Assembly (NCBI RefSeq): GCF_003664585.1
Contig: NZ_RCHI01000003.1
Coordinates: forward strand, 124,001-188,000
Reading direction: 5' to 3'
Source: Paenirhodobacter hankyongi
GTDB taxonomy: Bacteria; Pseudomonadota; Alphaproteobacteria; Rhodobacterales; Rhodobacteraceae
DNA: 64,000 bases
A program made the translations under genes and the position numbers. The stretch's first letter is position 1. Each line of letters starts with the position of its first letter. The notes under the pieces are model-generated. The model worked only from the letters and a program-made list of their open reading frames with translations, was not told where the DNA came from and did no database searches. Of the stretch, positions 27,319-36,298 are shown piece by piece.

Positions 27319-28644
27319 TCAACGGTAGGCGTGCAGAACCCCGTCCCGGCTGACGACATAAAGCGTGCCGCCCGCCACCACCGGGTCGGTCGAGGCACCG
27401 CCGGGGATCTCGGTCTGGCCGATCAGATTGCCGCTGGCCGGGTCGAAGACCCGCAGCAGACCGTCCGACGAGGCGACGAACAGCTTGCCGCCCGCCAGCA
27501 CCGGGCCGTAATGCACCCAGATCTCGTTCTGCTTCTTGATCTTGTCCTTGACGAAATAGGGCAGATCCTTCGACCAGATCACCTCGCCGGTCGCGGCATC
27601 GAGCCGTTCGATCTGGCCCTGGTCATTGACGATGAAGAGCGACCCGCCCGCCACCTGCACCGGTGAATTCGGCCCCTCGGTCGCGGTCCAGAGCCGCTCG
27701 CCCGAGTTCAGGTCGAAAGCCGAAAGCTTGCCCGCCGAGGAGCCCGCATAAAGCCGGTCGCCCGAAATCACCGGCTCGCCGGTCAGGTCAGAGAGGGTGG
27801 CATAGCCGCGACCGACCCGCGCGCCCGCCACCTGCGAGGCCCACAGCGTCATGCCGCGCGTCTTCAGCGCGGCGATCAGCTCGCCCGTCGAGAACGGGAA
27901 GATCACCATCCGGTCATTGACCACCGGCGCCGCGACGCCGCCCATGCCGGCGCCTGCGGGCGTGCTGCCCAGCTGCCACATCACCTTGCCGTCGGCCGCA
28001 CGCACCGCCCAGGCGGAACCGTCGCGCACCACGACATAGACCATGCCGGCCGAAACCGTCGGCGCGCCGCCGATGCCGGCGTCAAAGCCCTGCCGCCACA
28101 GCACCTTGCCCGTCGCCGCCTCGAGCGCGGTCAGCTCGGCATAGCCCGAGGTGACGAAGAGCGTGCCGCCGTCATAGGCAAGCCCCGCGCCGCTTGCGTC
28201 GTCGGCGCGGTCGCCCGCCGGGGTTACGTCGGTCTGCCACTGCCGGGCGCCATTCGTCGCCGTCGCGGTCACATGGCCGCGGCTGTCGAGGGTGAAGACG
28301 CGGCCCGCGGCCACCACCGGCTCGGCCACCAGGCGATAGCGGCGGCTTTCGCCCTCGCCGATCGAGGCAGACCAGACAGGCGTGGTGCCGGCGCCGATCG
28401 CCGGGTTGGTCAGCAGATGGCCGGGTCCGCCCGCGCGCTGCGGCCAGTCGGCATTCGCCTGCGCCTGCGGCAGCGACAGCGCGCGCGGCGCCTCGGCCGC
28501 GGGGATCGCGCTGCCCGGAACCGAGCCCTCGCCCACCACGGCACGCGGGTCCAGCCGCTCGCCCTGCAGGATGACTTCCTTCTCGCAGCCCGCAAGCACC
28601 GTCGCGGCCATGCCCAGCACAGCGATTCCCCGGATCAGCTTCAC
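27319..28644 (-). CDS. bamB: Outer-membrane assembly lipoprotein BamB (PQQ-like beta-propeller)
   Basis: A 441-residue predicted lipoprotein with lipobox TVLAGC (Cys near 20) and repeated PQQ-propeller blades (for example ALEAATGKVLWRQGF, AVRAADGKVMWQLGS, AFDLNSGERLWTATEG). It belongs to the YfgL/BamB group that helps the BAM complex insert beta-barrels. Position between yfgM-like and der genes supports this. An Ala/Pro-rich linker of about 50 residues follows the lipid anchor. Confidence 0.9.
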   Translation of the reverse strand: MKLIRGIAVLGMAATVLAGCEKEVILQGERLDPRAVVGEGSVPGSAIPAAEAPRALSLPQAQANADWPQRAGGPGHLLTNPAIGAGTTPVWSASIGEGESRRYRLVAEPVVAAGRVFTLDSRGHVTATATNGARQWQTDVTPAGDRADDASGAGLAYDGGTLFVTSGYAELTALEAATGKVLWRQGFDAGIGGAPTVSAGMVYVVVRDGSAWAVRAADGKVMWQLGSTPAGAGMGGVAAPVVNDRMVIFPFSTGELIAALKTRGMTLWASQVAGARVGRGYATLSDLTGEPVISGDRLYAGSSAGKLSAFDLNSGERLWTATEGPNSPVQVAGGSLFIVNDQGQIERLDAATGEVIWSKDLPYFVKDKIKKQNEIWVHYGPVLAGGKLFVASSDGLLRVFDPASGNLIGQTEIPGGASTDPVVAGGTLYVVSRDGVLHAYR

Positions 28645-28698
28645 CGCTTTCGTCCCCCTGCCTTCGTTTCCCGTGCCGGTCCTGCGCAGACCGCGCGC

Positions 28699-29355
28699 TT
28701 ACTGCGCGGCGGCCTCGGCCGCCGGGTCACCGCCCAGGGCCACAATCAACTCAGTCGCGCGCTGTTGCAAGCCCGGCGTGACCGCGGAATCGGCCAGCAC
28801 TTCGCGGGCCTTGGCGATCGCCTCAGCCGGGTCGCCGGTCTCGAGCGCGAGCACCGCGAGCTGTTCGAGCGCCATCAGCCGATAGGGCGCGCCGGGCTGG
28901 GCCAGCGCCTCGAGCTCGGTGCGGCGCGCCTCGGCCGTCATCGTGTCGCCGGCGACCAGAACCGTCTTCAGCCGGGCCAGATCGCGCAGGCTTGCGGGCA
29001 GGGACGTGTCCCCGGCCACCGCCTTCAGATCGGCCAGCGCCGCCTCGGTGCGGCCATCCTGCACCGCCTGCGCGGCCGCCATCAGCTTCGCCACACCCGC
29101 GCGCGGACCATCGGCCTGGACCTCGGCCAGCGCCGCGCCCGGGTCGTCGGCCTGCACCGCGGCCAGAAGCGAATCCCCGAAGGCCTGCGCCGCGTCGCGG
29201 TTGCGGATCTTCTGCCACTCGGTATAGGCCGAGCCGCCGACGATCGCGACGATCGCCACCGCACCGATCCAGCCGTATTTGCGGAAGGCCGCAAACAGCC
29301 GGTCGCGACGCACTTCCTCGGTGACTTCCTCGATAAAGCTGTCGGTCTGATCCAC
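28699..29355 (-). CDS. YfgM-like tetratricopeptide membrane protein
   Basis: A 218-residue protein with a short cytosolic N-terminus (IEEVTEEVRRDRLF), one membrane helix (about residues 27-45, YGWIGAVAIVAIVGG) and a periplasmic Ala-rich helical TPR-like domain. This layout matches YfgM/TPR_21 proteins, which associate with the Sec translocon and periplasmic chaperones. I use GTG at 29355 because AAGGAG lies 8 nt upstream; the frame is open further. A sigma70 promoter is close upstream. Confidence 0.85.
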   Translation of the reverse strand: MDQTDSFIEEVTEEVRRDRLFAAFRKYGWIGAVAIVAIVGGSAYTEWQKIRNRDAAQAFGDSLLAAVQADDPGAALAEVQADGPRAGVAKLMAAAQAVQDGRTEAALADLKAVAGDTSLPASLRDLARLKTVLVAGDTMTAEARRTELEALAQPGAPYRLMALEQLAVLALETGDPAEAIAKAREVLADSAVTPGLQQRATELIVALGGDPAAEAAAQ

Positions 29356-29383
29356 GGGCGGACTCCTTGATCTGTCGCGCCTT

Positions 29384-29411
29384 CTTATACGCAAGCGCGC
29401 CCGCTTGCCAA
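29384..29411 (-). promoter_or_regulatory. Sigma70-type promoter of the yfgM-bamB-der operon
   Basis: Minus strand TTGGCA (29406-29411), 16-nt spacer, TATAAG (29384-29389). Predicted transcription start is within 25 nt of the GTG start codon. Confidence 0.6.
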
Positions 29412-29466
29412 GGCCGGCCCCGGCCGGCCGGCAGGGGCGCGCCGGGATGTGATGGGCGCGGCCCGA

Positions 29467-31311
29467 TCAGGCCGCGCTCTCCTCCGGCTCGCCGTCCTCG
29501 GCAGACTGACGCGCCCACATCGCGGCATAGCGCCCGCCGCGGGCCAGAAGCGCCTCATGCGTGCCTTCCTCGACGATCTCGCCCTTCTCGAGCACCACGA
29601 TGCAATCCGCATCGGCGATGGTCGAGAGCCGGTGCGCGATGGTGATGACGGTGCGCCCCTCGCCCATGGCGTTCAGGCTGTCCTGGATGTCGCGCTCGGT
29701 CTGGGTATCAAGCGCCGAGGTCGCCTCGTCGAGCAGCAGGATCGGCGGGTTCTTCAGCAGCGTGCGGGCGATGCCGACGCGCTGTTTCTCGCCGCCCGAC
29801 AGCTTCAGCCCGCGCTCGCCCACGGCGGTGTCATAGCCCTCGGGCAGCGACATCACGAAGTCATGGATCTTCGCGGCCTTGGCGGCGGCGACGATCTCGG
29901 CCTCGGTGGCATCGGCGCGGCCATAGGCGATGTTGTAGCGGATCGTGTCGTTGAACAGCACCGTGTCCTGCGGCACCACGCCGATCGCGTCATGCAGGCT
30001 TTGCTGGGTGACGTCGCGGAGGTCCTGCCCGTCGATGCGGATCGCGCCGCCGGTGACGTCATAGAAGCGGAACAGAAGCCGCCCGATCGTCGACTTGCCC
30101 GAGCCCGAGGGGCCGACGAGCGCCACGCGCTGCCCCGCCGCCACGGTCAGCGAGATCCCCTTCAGGATCGGTCGGTCCGGGTGATAGGCGAATTTCACCG
30201 CGTCGAAACAGACCTCGCCGCCGGTGACCTTCAGCGCCGGCGCGCCGGGCTTGTCCGTGATCTCGGCAGGCTGGTGCAGCAGGTCGAACATCTCGCCCAT
30301 GTCGACGAGCGCCTGACGGATCTCGCGATAGACCGTGCCGAGGAAACCGAGCGGCATGGTGATCTGGATCATGTAGGCCTGCACCATGACGAAATCGCCG
30401 ACGGTCAGCTTGCCCGACTTCACCTCGAGCGCCGCCATCACCATCACCGCGACAAGCCCCGCGGTGATGATCAGCGTCTGGCCGAAGTTCAGGAAGGCCA
30501 GGCTCTGCCCGGTCTTCACCGCGGCCTTCTCGTACCCCGCCATCGAGGCGTCGTAGCGTTCGGCCTCGCGCCGTTCGGCACCGAAATACTTCACCGTCTC
30601 GAAGTTCAGCAGGCTGTCGATCGCCTTCTGGTTCGCCGCCGTGTCGGCATCGTTCATCTTGCGCCGGATCGCCACGCGCACCTCGGTCACCTTGAAGGTG
30701 AAGGTGACATAGGCCCAGATCGTGACCACCACCACGAGCGCATAGCGCCAGTCGAAGAGCACCGCGAAGAGGATGGTGACAAGGGTGAGCTCGAGGATCA
30801 GCGGCCCGACCGAGAACAGCATGAAGCGCAGCAGGAACTCGACGCCCTTCACGCCGCGCTCGATGATCCGGCTCAGCCCGCCGGTCTTGCGGGTGATGTG
30901 ATAGCGCATCGAGAGCGCATGGATGTGGCGGAAGGTCTCGAGCGCCAGCGCCCGCAGCGCCCGCTGTGCCACCCGCACGAAGACCGCGTCGCGCAGCTCG
31001 CCAAAGCCCACCGAGCCAAGCCGCGCCAGGCCGTAGATCACCGTCAACGCCACCGCGCCCAGGGGCAGCAGCCAGCCTTCGTCGCGCGCCGTGCCCGCAA
31101 GGCTGTCGACCGAGGCCTTGTAGACCAGCGGCGTCGCGACCGAGATCACCTTTGCCACGATCAGCAGCACCATCGCGATCAGCACGCGCTGCTTCACCCA
31201 CGGGTGATCGGCCGGCCACAGATAGGGCAGCACCGAGCGCAGCGTGCGCATGTTGCGCGCCCGGTCCTCGGCGCTGAGCTTGCCGGATTGGGTGATCTGG
31301 GAGGGCGGCAT
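29467..31311 (-). CDS. Atm1-type ABC exporter (fused permease and ATPase)
   Basis: About 614 residues: six transmembrane helices followed by a nucleotide-binding domain with Walker A GPSGSGKST, signature LSGGEKQR, Walker B ILLLDEATSALD and the switch His in TIAHRLST. The permease resembles the Atm1/HMT family of heavy-metal-tolerance and glutathione-conjugate (including glutathione persulfide) exporters. The start at 31311 (MPPSQITQSG) has GAGGA at a good distance; an upstream ATG at 31377 would add a basic 22-residue extension. It is a half-size transporter and would act as a homodimer. Confidence 0.9.
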   Translation of the reverse strand: MPPSQITQSGKLSAEDRARNMRTLRSVLPYLWPADHPWVKQRVLIAMVLLIVAKVISVATPLVYKASVDSLAGTARDEGWLLPLGAVALTVIYGLARLGSVGFGELRDAVFVRVAQRALRALALETFRHIHALSMRYHITRKTGGLSRIIERGVKGVEFLLRFMLFSVGPLILELTLVTILFAVLFDWRYALVVVVTIWAYVTFTFKVTEVRVAIRRKMNDADTAANQKAIDSLLNFETVKYFGAERREAERYDASMAGYEKAAVKTGQSLAFLNFGQTLIITAGLVAVMVMAALEVKSGKLTVGDFVMVQAYMIQITMPLGFLGTVYREIRQALVDMGEMFDLLHQPAEITDKPGAPALKVTGGEVCFDAVKFAYHPDRPILKGISLTVAAGQRVALVGPSGSGKSTIGRLLFRFYDVTGGAIRIDGQDLRDVTQQSLHDAIGVVPQDTVLFNDTIRYNIAYGRADATEAEIVAAAKAAKIHDFVMSLPEGYDTAVGERGLKLSGGEKQRVGIARTLLKNPPILLLDEATSALDTQTERDIQDSLNAMGEGRTVITIAHRLSTIADADCIVVLEKGEIVEEGTHEALLARGGRYAAMWARQSAEDGEPEESAA

Positions 31312-31442
31312 GAAATCCTCGCTGGCGCGGCGGCGCCTTCTGTCGGTTCGGGGCATCGGAAAAGACGGGCGAGGCATCCCTGCCCGCCCGCGTCCGGACC
31401 CTACCTAAGCCGCCGCGCGCCGGAGTCCAGCCCCTTTCGCCT

Positions 31443-32609
31443 TCACTCGGGCAGGGTGAAGACCTGGCCCGGATAGATCAGGTCGGGGTCGCGGATCTGG
31501 TCGCGGTTCGCCTCGAAGAGCTTCACGTAAAGATAAGGGTCGCCATAGGTGTCGCGCGCGATCGCCCAGAGCGTGTTGCCCCGCGCGATGGTGACGACGC
31601 GCGCCCCGGCCGGGGCACCAGCCCCCGCCCCCGCACCCTTGGCCGACGCGGCCAGGGTCTCGGGCGCCGTGGCCTCGAAGCTCGTGCCCGCGCGGGCGAC
31701 CACCTTGCCCGCGGCATCGATCGCGTCGACGCGCAGCTCATGCGGCCCGGGCGCGGCCTTCGGCAGCTGCATCCGCCAGCCGCCATCGGCGCCGGCCTGC
31801 ACCAGCCCCGCCTCGGCATTGTCGACATAGGCGCGCAGCACCACGCCCGCCGGCGCGCCGCGACCGCTGATCTCGATCGCGCCCCCGGTGCCGAAGGCGA
31901 GCGTATCGATGACGAGCGCCTCCGAGGCACCGGCCAGCACCTCGGCCCCGGCAGCATCGGTGACCAGCGGTTTCGCCGCCAGCGTCTCGGCCGCGGCGAC
32001 CTGCTCGGCCACCACCTCGGGCGCCGCACCCGCCGCCGTCGCCGCCTGGGCAAGCGCCTCGGGGCTCGGTGCCACGGTCAGGGTCTCGGCCAGATCGCGG
32101 GTGACGCCATCGGCGCCGGTGACCTTCACGCTCAACACCCGCGCCGCGGCCGAGGGCGCGACCGTGGTGGCGAGGAGGACGAAATCGCCATTCGCATCGG
32201 CGCTCACCGTGTCGAGCGGTGCGCCATCGAGCAGCACCTCGACCCTCGCCCCGGGCGCGGTCTTGCCGGCGAGCGTCAGCCCGCCCTCGGGCGTGACGCG
32301 CAGCACGTCGAAGTGCGCGACCTCGGCGGCGCCGGTCGGCGCGGCCGGTGCCGGCGCCCCTGCAGCGGCGGTCGTCTCGCCCGTCCCGGCCCCGGTCGCG
32401 GCCGGGGTCGCCTCGCCCTGCGCGGGCGCGACGGGTTCGGCCACCCTGGGCGCCGCCGGTTCCGCGCTTTCGGGCGCCGCGCCGGGCACCGGCCCGTTCA
32501 CCGCCCACCATCCCGCCAGGACCGCCACGATCGCCACCGCAACCGCCGCCCCCGCGGCAACCCCGCCGAGCCCCGCGCGCTTGCCGCCGCCCTCCGCACC
32601 ATCCGTCAT
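31443..32609 (-). CDS. LysM-domain peptidoglycan-binding membrane protein
   Basis: A 388-residue protein: one N-terminal membrane helix (about residues 17-36), a long Ala/Pro/Glu-rich linker, two or more Ig-like/adhesin-type segments (GLTLAGKTAPGARVEVLLDG and GAPAGVVLRAYVDNAEAG), and a C-terminal LysM domain (ARGNTLWAIARDTYGDPYLYVKLFEANRD...YPGQVFTLPE). The LysM fold binds peptidoglycan glycan chains, so the protein likely tethers the inner membrane to the wall. ATG at 32609 chosen over an upstream start because of the MTDGAEGG N-terminus directly before the membrane segment. Confidence 0.88.
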   Translation of the reverse strand: MTDGAEGGGKRAGLGGVAAGAAVAVAIVAVLAGWWAVNGPVPGAAPESAEPAAPRVAEPVAPAQGEATPAATGAGTGETTAAAGAPAPAAPTGAAEVAHFDVLRVTPEGGLTLAGKTAPGARVEVLLDGAPLDTVSADANGDFVLLATTVAPSAAARVLSVKVTGADGVTRDLAETLTVAPSPEALAQAATAAGAAPEVVAEQVAAAETLAAKPLVTDAAGAEVLAGASEALVIDTLAFGTGGAIEISGRGAPAGVVLRAYVDNAEAGLVQAGADGGWRMQLPKAAPGPHELRVDAIDAAGKVVARAGTSFEATAPETLAASAKGAGAGAGAPAGARVVTIARGNTLWAIARDTYGDPYLYVKLFEANRDQIRDPDLIYPGQVFTLPE

Positions 32610-32764
32610 CGCCGTCGTCCTTTTCCCTCTTTCGCCCGCGGTCTGCGCCACGGCTTGAGCCTGCCCACTTGAGCCGGTATCACGGCACAAAGCAACTCCC
32701 CGCGCGCCCGAACCGCCGGCCGGATGGCCTCCGCTGCCCGCACGGGCCCATCGAAGGATCAGCC

Positions 32765-33322
32765 ATGCCCCTGCCCGTCCATTCCGTCTGCGTCTTCTGC
32801 GGCGCCCGCCCCGGTGCGCGCCCCGCCTATGCCGAGGCCGCCCGTGCCACCGGCGCGCTGCTGGCCGCGCGCAACTGGCGCCTTGTCTATGGCGCGGGCG
32901 ATGTCGGTCTGATGGGCGAGGTCGCGCGCGCCGCGCAGGCCGCCGGCGGCGCCACCTTCGGGGTGATTCCCGCCCACCTCTTCCCGCTCGAGGTGGGCAA
33001 GCGCGACCTGACCGCCTTCGTCGTCACCGAGACGATGCACGAGCGCAAGAAGGTGATGTACATGAATTCGGACGCGATCGTCGTGCTGCCGGGCGGCGCG
33101 GGCTCGCTCGACGAGTTCTTCGAGGTGCTGACCTGGCGCCAGATCGGGCTGCACACGAAGCCGATCTTCCTGCTCGACACCGAGGGCTACTGGCAGCCGC
33201 TCATTGCGCTGGTCGAGAACATCGTGGCAGAGGGCTTTGCCGCGCCGAGCCTGCGCGACTTCGTGGTGACGGTGCCCGATGTCGCGGCGCTGGAAGCGGC
33301 GCTGGTCACCGCCTTCGGCTGA
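32765..33322 (+). CDS. LOG-family protein (TIGR00730, nucleoside-monophosphate phosphoribohydrolase-like)
   Basis: A 185-residue Rossmann-fold protein of the Lonely Guy group, which cleaves the N-glycosidic bond of (cytokinin) nucleoside 5'-monophosphates. It shows VCVFCGARPG, YGAGDVGLMGEVA and the catalytic region LPGGAGSLDEFFEVLTWRQIG; the usual PGGxGTxxE is here PGGAGSLDE, with Ser for Thr. GAAGGAT precedes the ATG. The bacterial substrate may be AMP or damaged nucleotides rather than cytokinins. Confidence 0.92.
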   Translation: MPLPVHSVCVFCGARPGARPAYAEAARATGALLAARNWRLVYGAGDVGLMGEVARAAQAAGGATFGVIPAHLFPLEVGKRDLTAFVVTETMHERKKVMYMNSDAIVVLPGGAGSLDEFFEVLTWRQIGLHTKPIFLLDTEGYWQPLIALVENIVAEGFAAPSLRDFVVTVPDVAALEAALVTAFG

Positions 33323-33331
33323 GGCCGGAAC

Positions 33332-34231
33332 TCAGCCAGCCTGCGCCGCACCGCGCAGGCTGGCGAAGGAGTAGAGCGCCAGCGCCCCCCAGATCAGCGG
33401 GAAGGCGACAAGATAGGCATGGGTCAGCGGCTCGCCGAAGGCGATGACCGCCACTAGGAATTGCAGCGTCGGGTTGAGGTAGAGCATCACCCCCACCGTC
33501 GCCAGCCGCACCCGCTGCGCCGCATAGGAGAACAGCATCAGCGGCCCGCCGGTCAGCACCCCCGAGAAGGCGAGCAGCGCGCTCATCGTCCAGTCGCCGC
33601 CGAAACTGCCCGACTGCGGCGCGAAGCCCCAGCCGAAATGCTCGGCGATCAGCAGTGCCAGCGCGAAGGGGGCGAGCAGCACCACCTCGGCACAGACCGA
33701 GACCGCCGGCGGCAGGTCGATGCCCTTCTTGATCAGCCCGTAGAGCCCGAAGGTCGCGGCAAGGGTCAGCGCGATCCAGGGCGCCTTGCCCAGCGACCAG
33801 GTCAGCCACAGCACCGCACAGGTGGCGATCAGCACCGCGAGCGTCTGCAGCCGCCCCATCCGCTCGCGCAGGAAGATCATGCCGAGCGCCACCGCGACCA
33901 GCGGGAAGATGTAATAGCCAAGGCTCGCTTCCATCGCGTGGCCGTTCTGCACCGACCAGATGAAGCCATACCAGTTGAGCGAGATCAGCACCGCCGCGAG
34001 CGCCAGCGCGCCCACCTGCCGCGGGTTGCGCAGCGCGGTGACGAGATGGCCGAGCTGGCCCTGAAAGGCCAGCACCACGGCGAAGAAGACCACCGACCAG
34101 ACCGTGCGATGCGCCAGCACCTCAAGCGGCGGCACCGAGGCGAGCAGCTTGTAGTAGATGCCGGACAGCCCCCAGGTCAGACAGACCGCGATCAGTGCCC
34201 AGAACCCCTTGACCGTCTCGCGCATGACCAC
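33332..34231 (-). CDS. rarD: RarD-type EamA transporter
   Basis: A 299-residue drug/metabolite transporter-superfamily protein with ten membrane helices in two EamA repeats. The N-terminus (GFWALIAVCLTWGLSGIYYKLL) and LISLNWYGFIWSVQNGHAMEASLGYYIFPL are the RarD landmarks. It converges with the LOG gene, 9 nt between stops. Starts at 34231 (ATG GTC ATG) or 34225 are both possible. Confidence 0.9.
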   Translation of the reverse strand: MVMRETVKGFWALIAVCLTWGLSGIYYKLLASVPPLEVLAHRTVWSVVFFAVVLAFQGQLGHLVTALRNPRQVGALALAAVLISLNWYGFIWSVQNGHAMEASLGYYIFPLVAVALGMIFLRERMGRLQTLAVLIATCAVLWLTWSLGKAPWIALTLAATFGLYGLIKKGIDLPPAVSVCAEVVLLAPFALALLIAEHFGWGFAPQSGSFGGDWTMSALLAFSGVLTGGPLMLFSYAAQRVRLATVGVMLYLNPTLQFLVAVIAFGEPLTHAYLVAFPLIWGALALYSFASLRGAAQAG

Positions 34232-34308
34232 CCCCTGCCGTTGCGCGCCAGCACTGCACGAAACGGCAAGGAAAGGGAAGACCGGCCACTTCGGCGCAGC
34301 TTCACCGC

Positions 34309-34334
34309 CCCGTGATCCCGGACGGGATCACGGG
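34309..34334 (-). terminator. Long perfect hairpin upstream of the host-attachment gene stop region
   Basis: Twelve-base inverted repeat CCCGTGATCCCG / CGGGATCACGGG with a 2-nt centre, 33 nt after the stop of the host-attachment-type gene on the minus strand. No T-run; could also be a protein-binding palindrome in front of rarD. Confidence 0.45.
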
Positions 34335-34366
34335 AAGGAGGTCAAGGCCGCCCGCGCGGCGATCCG

Positions 34367-34798
34367 TCAGACCGGATCGAGCGCCGCGGCCAGAACCTGC
34401 GCCACCTCGGGCAGCGGATGGCCGGTCAGGGTCTTGTCGAGCTCCGCCACGACACGCGCGGCCAGTGCCTCGGGCAGAACGGCGCGCAGCGCAGCCAGCA
34501 TGCGCGGCGGCGCCACCAGCACGAGCCGCTCGCCGGCATGGGTGCCGAGAAACGCCACGAGATCGCGCGCGAAGCGCTCCTGCCCGACCCGCTCGGGGTC
34601 GCCCTGCTCGAAGGCGGTGCCATGCCCCGTCGCCCGGTCACCCTCGCGGCCGGGCTTGTCGGCGAATTCCACCTCCGGGGCCGCCCGGCATTCCGCCACA
34701 AGCCGCAGCTCGGGCGCTTTCGTGTCGCCGGCAGTCTCCAGAAGAAGGGCCCGCGTCTCGTCCGAGATCAGAACCCGCATTCCCTTGGAAAGCAGCAT
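34367..34798 (-). CDS. Host attachment family protein
   Basis: A 143-residue protein of the family named after an Agrobacterium factor required for attachment to host cells. Landmarks are the N-terminal VLISDETRALLLE strand, the central basic EGDRATGHGTAFEQGDPERVGQERFARDLVAFL and VLVAPPRMLAALRAVLPEAL. The fold is RNase H/eRF1-like in family models. The role here is not known; many free-living Rhodobacterales carry it. AGGAGGA precedes the ATG. Confidence 0.82.
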   Translation of the reverse strand: MLLSKGMRVLISDETRALLLETAGDTKAPELRLVAECRAAPEVEFADKPGREGDRATGHGTAFEQGDPERVGQERFARDLVAFLGTHAGERLVLVAPPRMLAALRAVLPEALAARVVAELDKTLTGHPLPEVAQVLAAALDPV

Positions 34799-34899
34799 GA
34801 TATCCTCCTCCTCTCATCCCCCTACCCCCAAGGATGGGCCTGCTCGGTGCCAATGTCCAGTGCCCCGGACAAAGCGCCGCAGCCCGTCGCGCGGACATG

Positions 34900-34929
34900 A
34901 AAAGGCCCGCCGGATCGCTCCGGCGGGCC
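34900..34929 (-). terminator. sodB terminator
   Basis: Eleven-base perfect stem GGCCCGCCGGA / TCCGGCGGGCC with a 4-nt loop, followed by TTTT on the minus strand, 24 nt after the sodB stop. Confidence 0.85.
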
Positions 34930-34952
34930 CTCGTTTCCGGCACGCGCGACGA

Positions 34953-35552
34953 TTACAGGCGCGAGGCGACGTTTTCCCAGTTCACCAGCTTCTCGAGGAA
35001 GTTGGTCAGGTAGGCGGGGCGCTTGTTGCGGAAGTCGATGTAGTAGGAATGTTCCCACACGTCACAGCCCAGAAGCGCGGTCTGGCCGAAGCACAGCGGG
35101 TTCACGCCGTTCTCGGTCTTGGTGACCTTGAGGGCGCCGTCGACGTCCTTGACCAGCCAGGCCCAGCCCGAGCCGAACTGCGCGGCACCGGCGGCGGCGA
35201 AATCTTCCTTGAACTTGGCGACCGAGCCGAACGACTCGACCAGCGCCTTTTCCAGCTCGCCCGGCATCGCCTTGCCGCCCGGGCCCATCATTTCCCAGAA
35301 CTGGGTGTGGTTCCAGTGCTGCGAGGCGTTGTTGAAGATGCCGTTCTGCGCCACGGCGCCGGCCTGATAGGTGCCCTTGACGATCTCCTCGACCGACTTG
35401 CCTTCCCACTCGGTGCCCGCGATGGCCTTGTTGCCGTTGTCGACATAGGCCTTGTGGTGCAGGTCGTGGTGATATTCGAGGGTTTCCTTCGACATGCCCA
35501 GATCGGCCAGAGCGTCGTGGGCATAGGGAAGGGCAGGAAGTTCGAAAGCCAT
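34953..35552 (-). CDS. sodB: Superoxide dismutase, Fe-type
   Basis: A 199-residue Fe/Mn-family SOD. Metal ligands are His28 (LEYHHDLHH), His82 (QHWNHTQFW) and the Asp/His pair in CDVWEHSYYID near the C-terminus. Gln78, four residues before the second His ligand, is the iron-type second-sphere glutamine (Mn enzymes have Gly here and Gln later), so iron or cambialistic use is expected. No signal peptide, so cytosolic. The start MAFELPALPY matches family; a promoter is seen 34-62 nt upstream. Confidence 0.96.
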   Translation of the reverse strand: MAFELPALPYAHDALADLGMSKETLEYHHDLHHKAYVDNGNKAIAGTEWEGKSVEEIVKGTYQAGAVAQNGIFNNASQHWNHTQFWEMMGPGGKAMPGELEKALVESFGSVAKFKEDFAAAGAAQFGSGWAWLVKDVDGALKVTKTENGVNPLCFGQTALLGCDVWEHSYYIDFRNKRPAYLTNFLEKLVNWENVASRL

Positions 35553-35585
35553 GTGTCTCGTCCTCGGTTGCATTCGATTGGCCCT

Positions 35586-35614
35586 AATTGAAGGGCGCGG
35601 GGGCGGGAGGTCAA
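35586..35614 (-). promoter_or_regulatory. Probable sodB promoter
   Basis: Minus strand TTGACC (35609-35614), 17-nt spacer, TCAATT (35586-35591). Good -35, weak -10. Confidence 0.4.
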
Positions 35615-35662
35615 GGGCGCATCCGCACAGATCGGGTGCAGCATGGCCGATGGCCAGGAGAA

Positions 35663-35726
35663 GGGGCGCTGCCCCCTCTTTCGCCGCGGGGAATTCATCC
35701 CCGGGATATGTGCGGCGACCGGAAGC
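35663..35726 (+). repeat. Dispersed intergenic repeat, copy 3
   Basis: AGGGGCGCTGCCCCCTC hairpin, a middle segment TTTCGCCGCGGGGAATTC, then CATCCCCGGGATATGTGCGG and CGACCGGAAG. Orientation is plus while both flanking genes run on the minus strand, one of the exceptions to the gene-sense rule. The tail has more substitutions than other copies. Confidence 0.65.
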
Positions 35727-35766
35727 GGGACAGCGACAGCAAAGGCCCGGGCGCCCCCGAAGCGGC

Positions 35767-36219
35767 TTACTTGTCGGCCACGCCGGCCTGACAGCTGCCG
35801 CGCGCGCTTTCGGTCATGTAGCCCACCGGGTTGACCATCAGCAACGCCGACTGATCTGCCTTCTGCACGGTCAGGCGCATCTTTATCGACGGGATGTACT
35901 GGTTGATCGTGTCGTTATGCGCCGGCACCGTCCAGCCATAGGTCGTGCGGATGTTGTTGTCGGTCATCACCGTGACCGGAAGCGGGGCAAGATTGTTGCC
36001 GGCGATCAACCCGTCATAGACCGTCATCTTTCCGGCCTTGTCGGTCATCAGCAGAACCACCGGGGGCGTCGTGCCGTTGGCCGAGGGCACCTTGAGATCG
36101 CACAGCAGCACCCGCGTTCCCTTCGGGATGGTGAACTCCGCCGCGTTTCCGGCCGCGAGCGGGGAAAGGGACGCAAGAAAGACCGCCGCGGACAGGGCGA
36201 GCGCGTTGAATTGGTTCAT
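35767..36219 (-). CDS. Hypothetical secreted protein
   Basis: A 150-residue precursor with a signal peptide (MNQFNALALSAAVFLASLSPLAAGNAA, cleavage near residue 27) and a mature beta-rich domain containing RVLLCDLKV, VVLLMTDKAGKMTVYDG and GWTVPAHNDTINQYIPSIKMRLTVQ. Two mature cysteines (in LLCDL and GSCQAG) may pair. AGGAG lies upstream of the ATG. No family recognised. Confidence 0.75.
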   Translation of the reverse strand: MNQFNALALSAAVFLASLSPLAAGNAAEFTIPKGTRVLLCDLKVPSANGTTPPVVLLMTDKAGKMTVYDGLIAGNNLAPLPVTVMTDNNIRTTYGWTVPAHNDTINQYIPSIKMRLTVQKADQSALLMVNPVGYMTESARGSCQAGVADK

Positions 36220-36237
36220 CGAATTCAAACTCCTAAG

Positions 36238-36267
36238 CGAATGGGGCGACAGTAGCCGCCCCATTCG
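36238..36267 (-). terminator. Terminator-like hairpin after the sarcosine oxidase operon
   Basis: Eleven-base perfect stem CGAATGGGGCG / CGCCCCATTCG with an 8-nt loop, 31 nt after the soxG stop and directly before the Shine-Dalgarno of the secreted-protein gene. No T-run; it could end sox transcripts or set a processed 5' end for the next gene. Confidence 0.55.
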
Positions 36268-36298
36268 TCTCTCGCAAGGATGTTGCATCGGGCCAGGA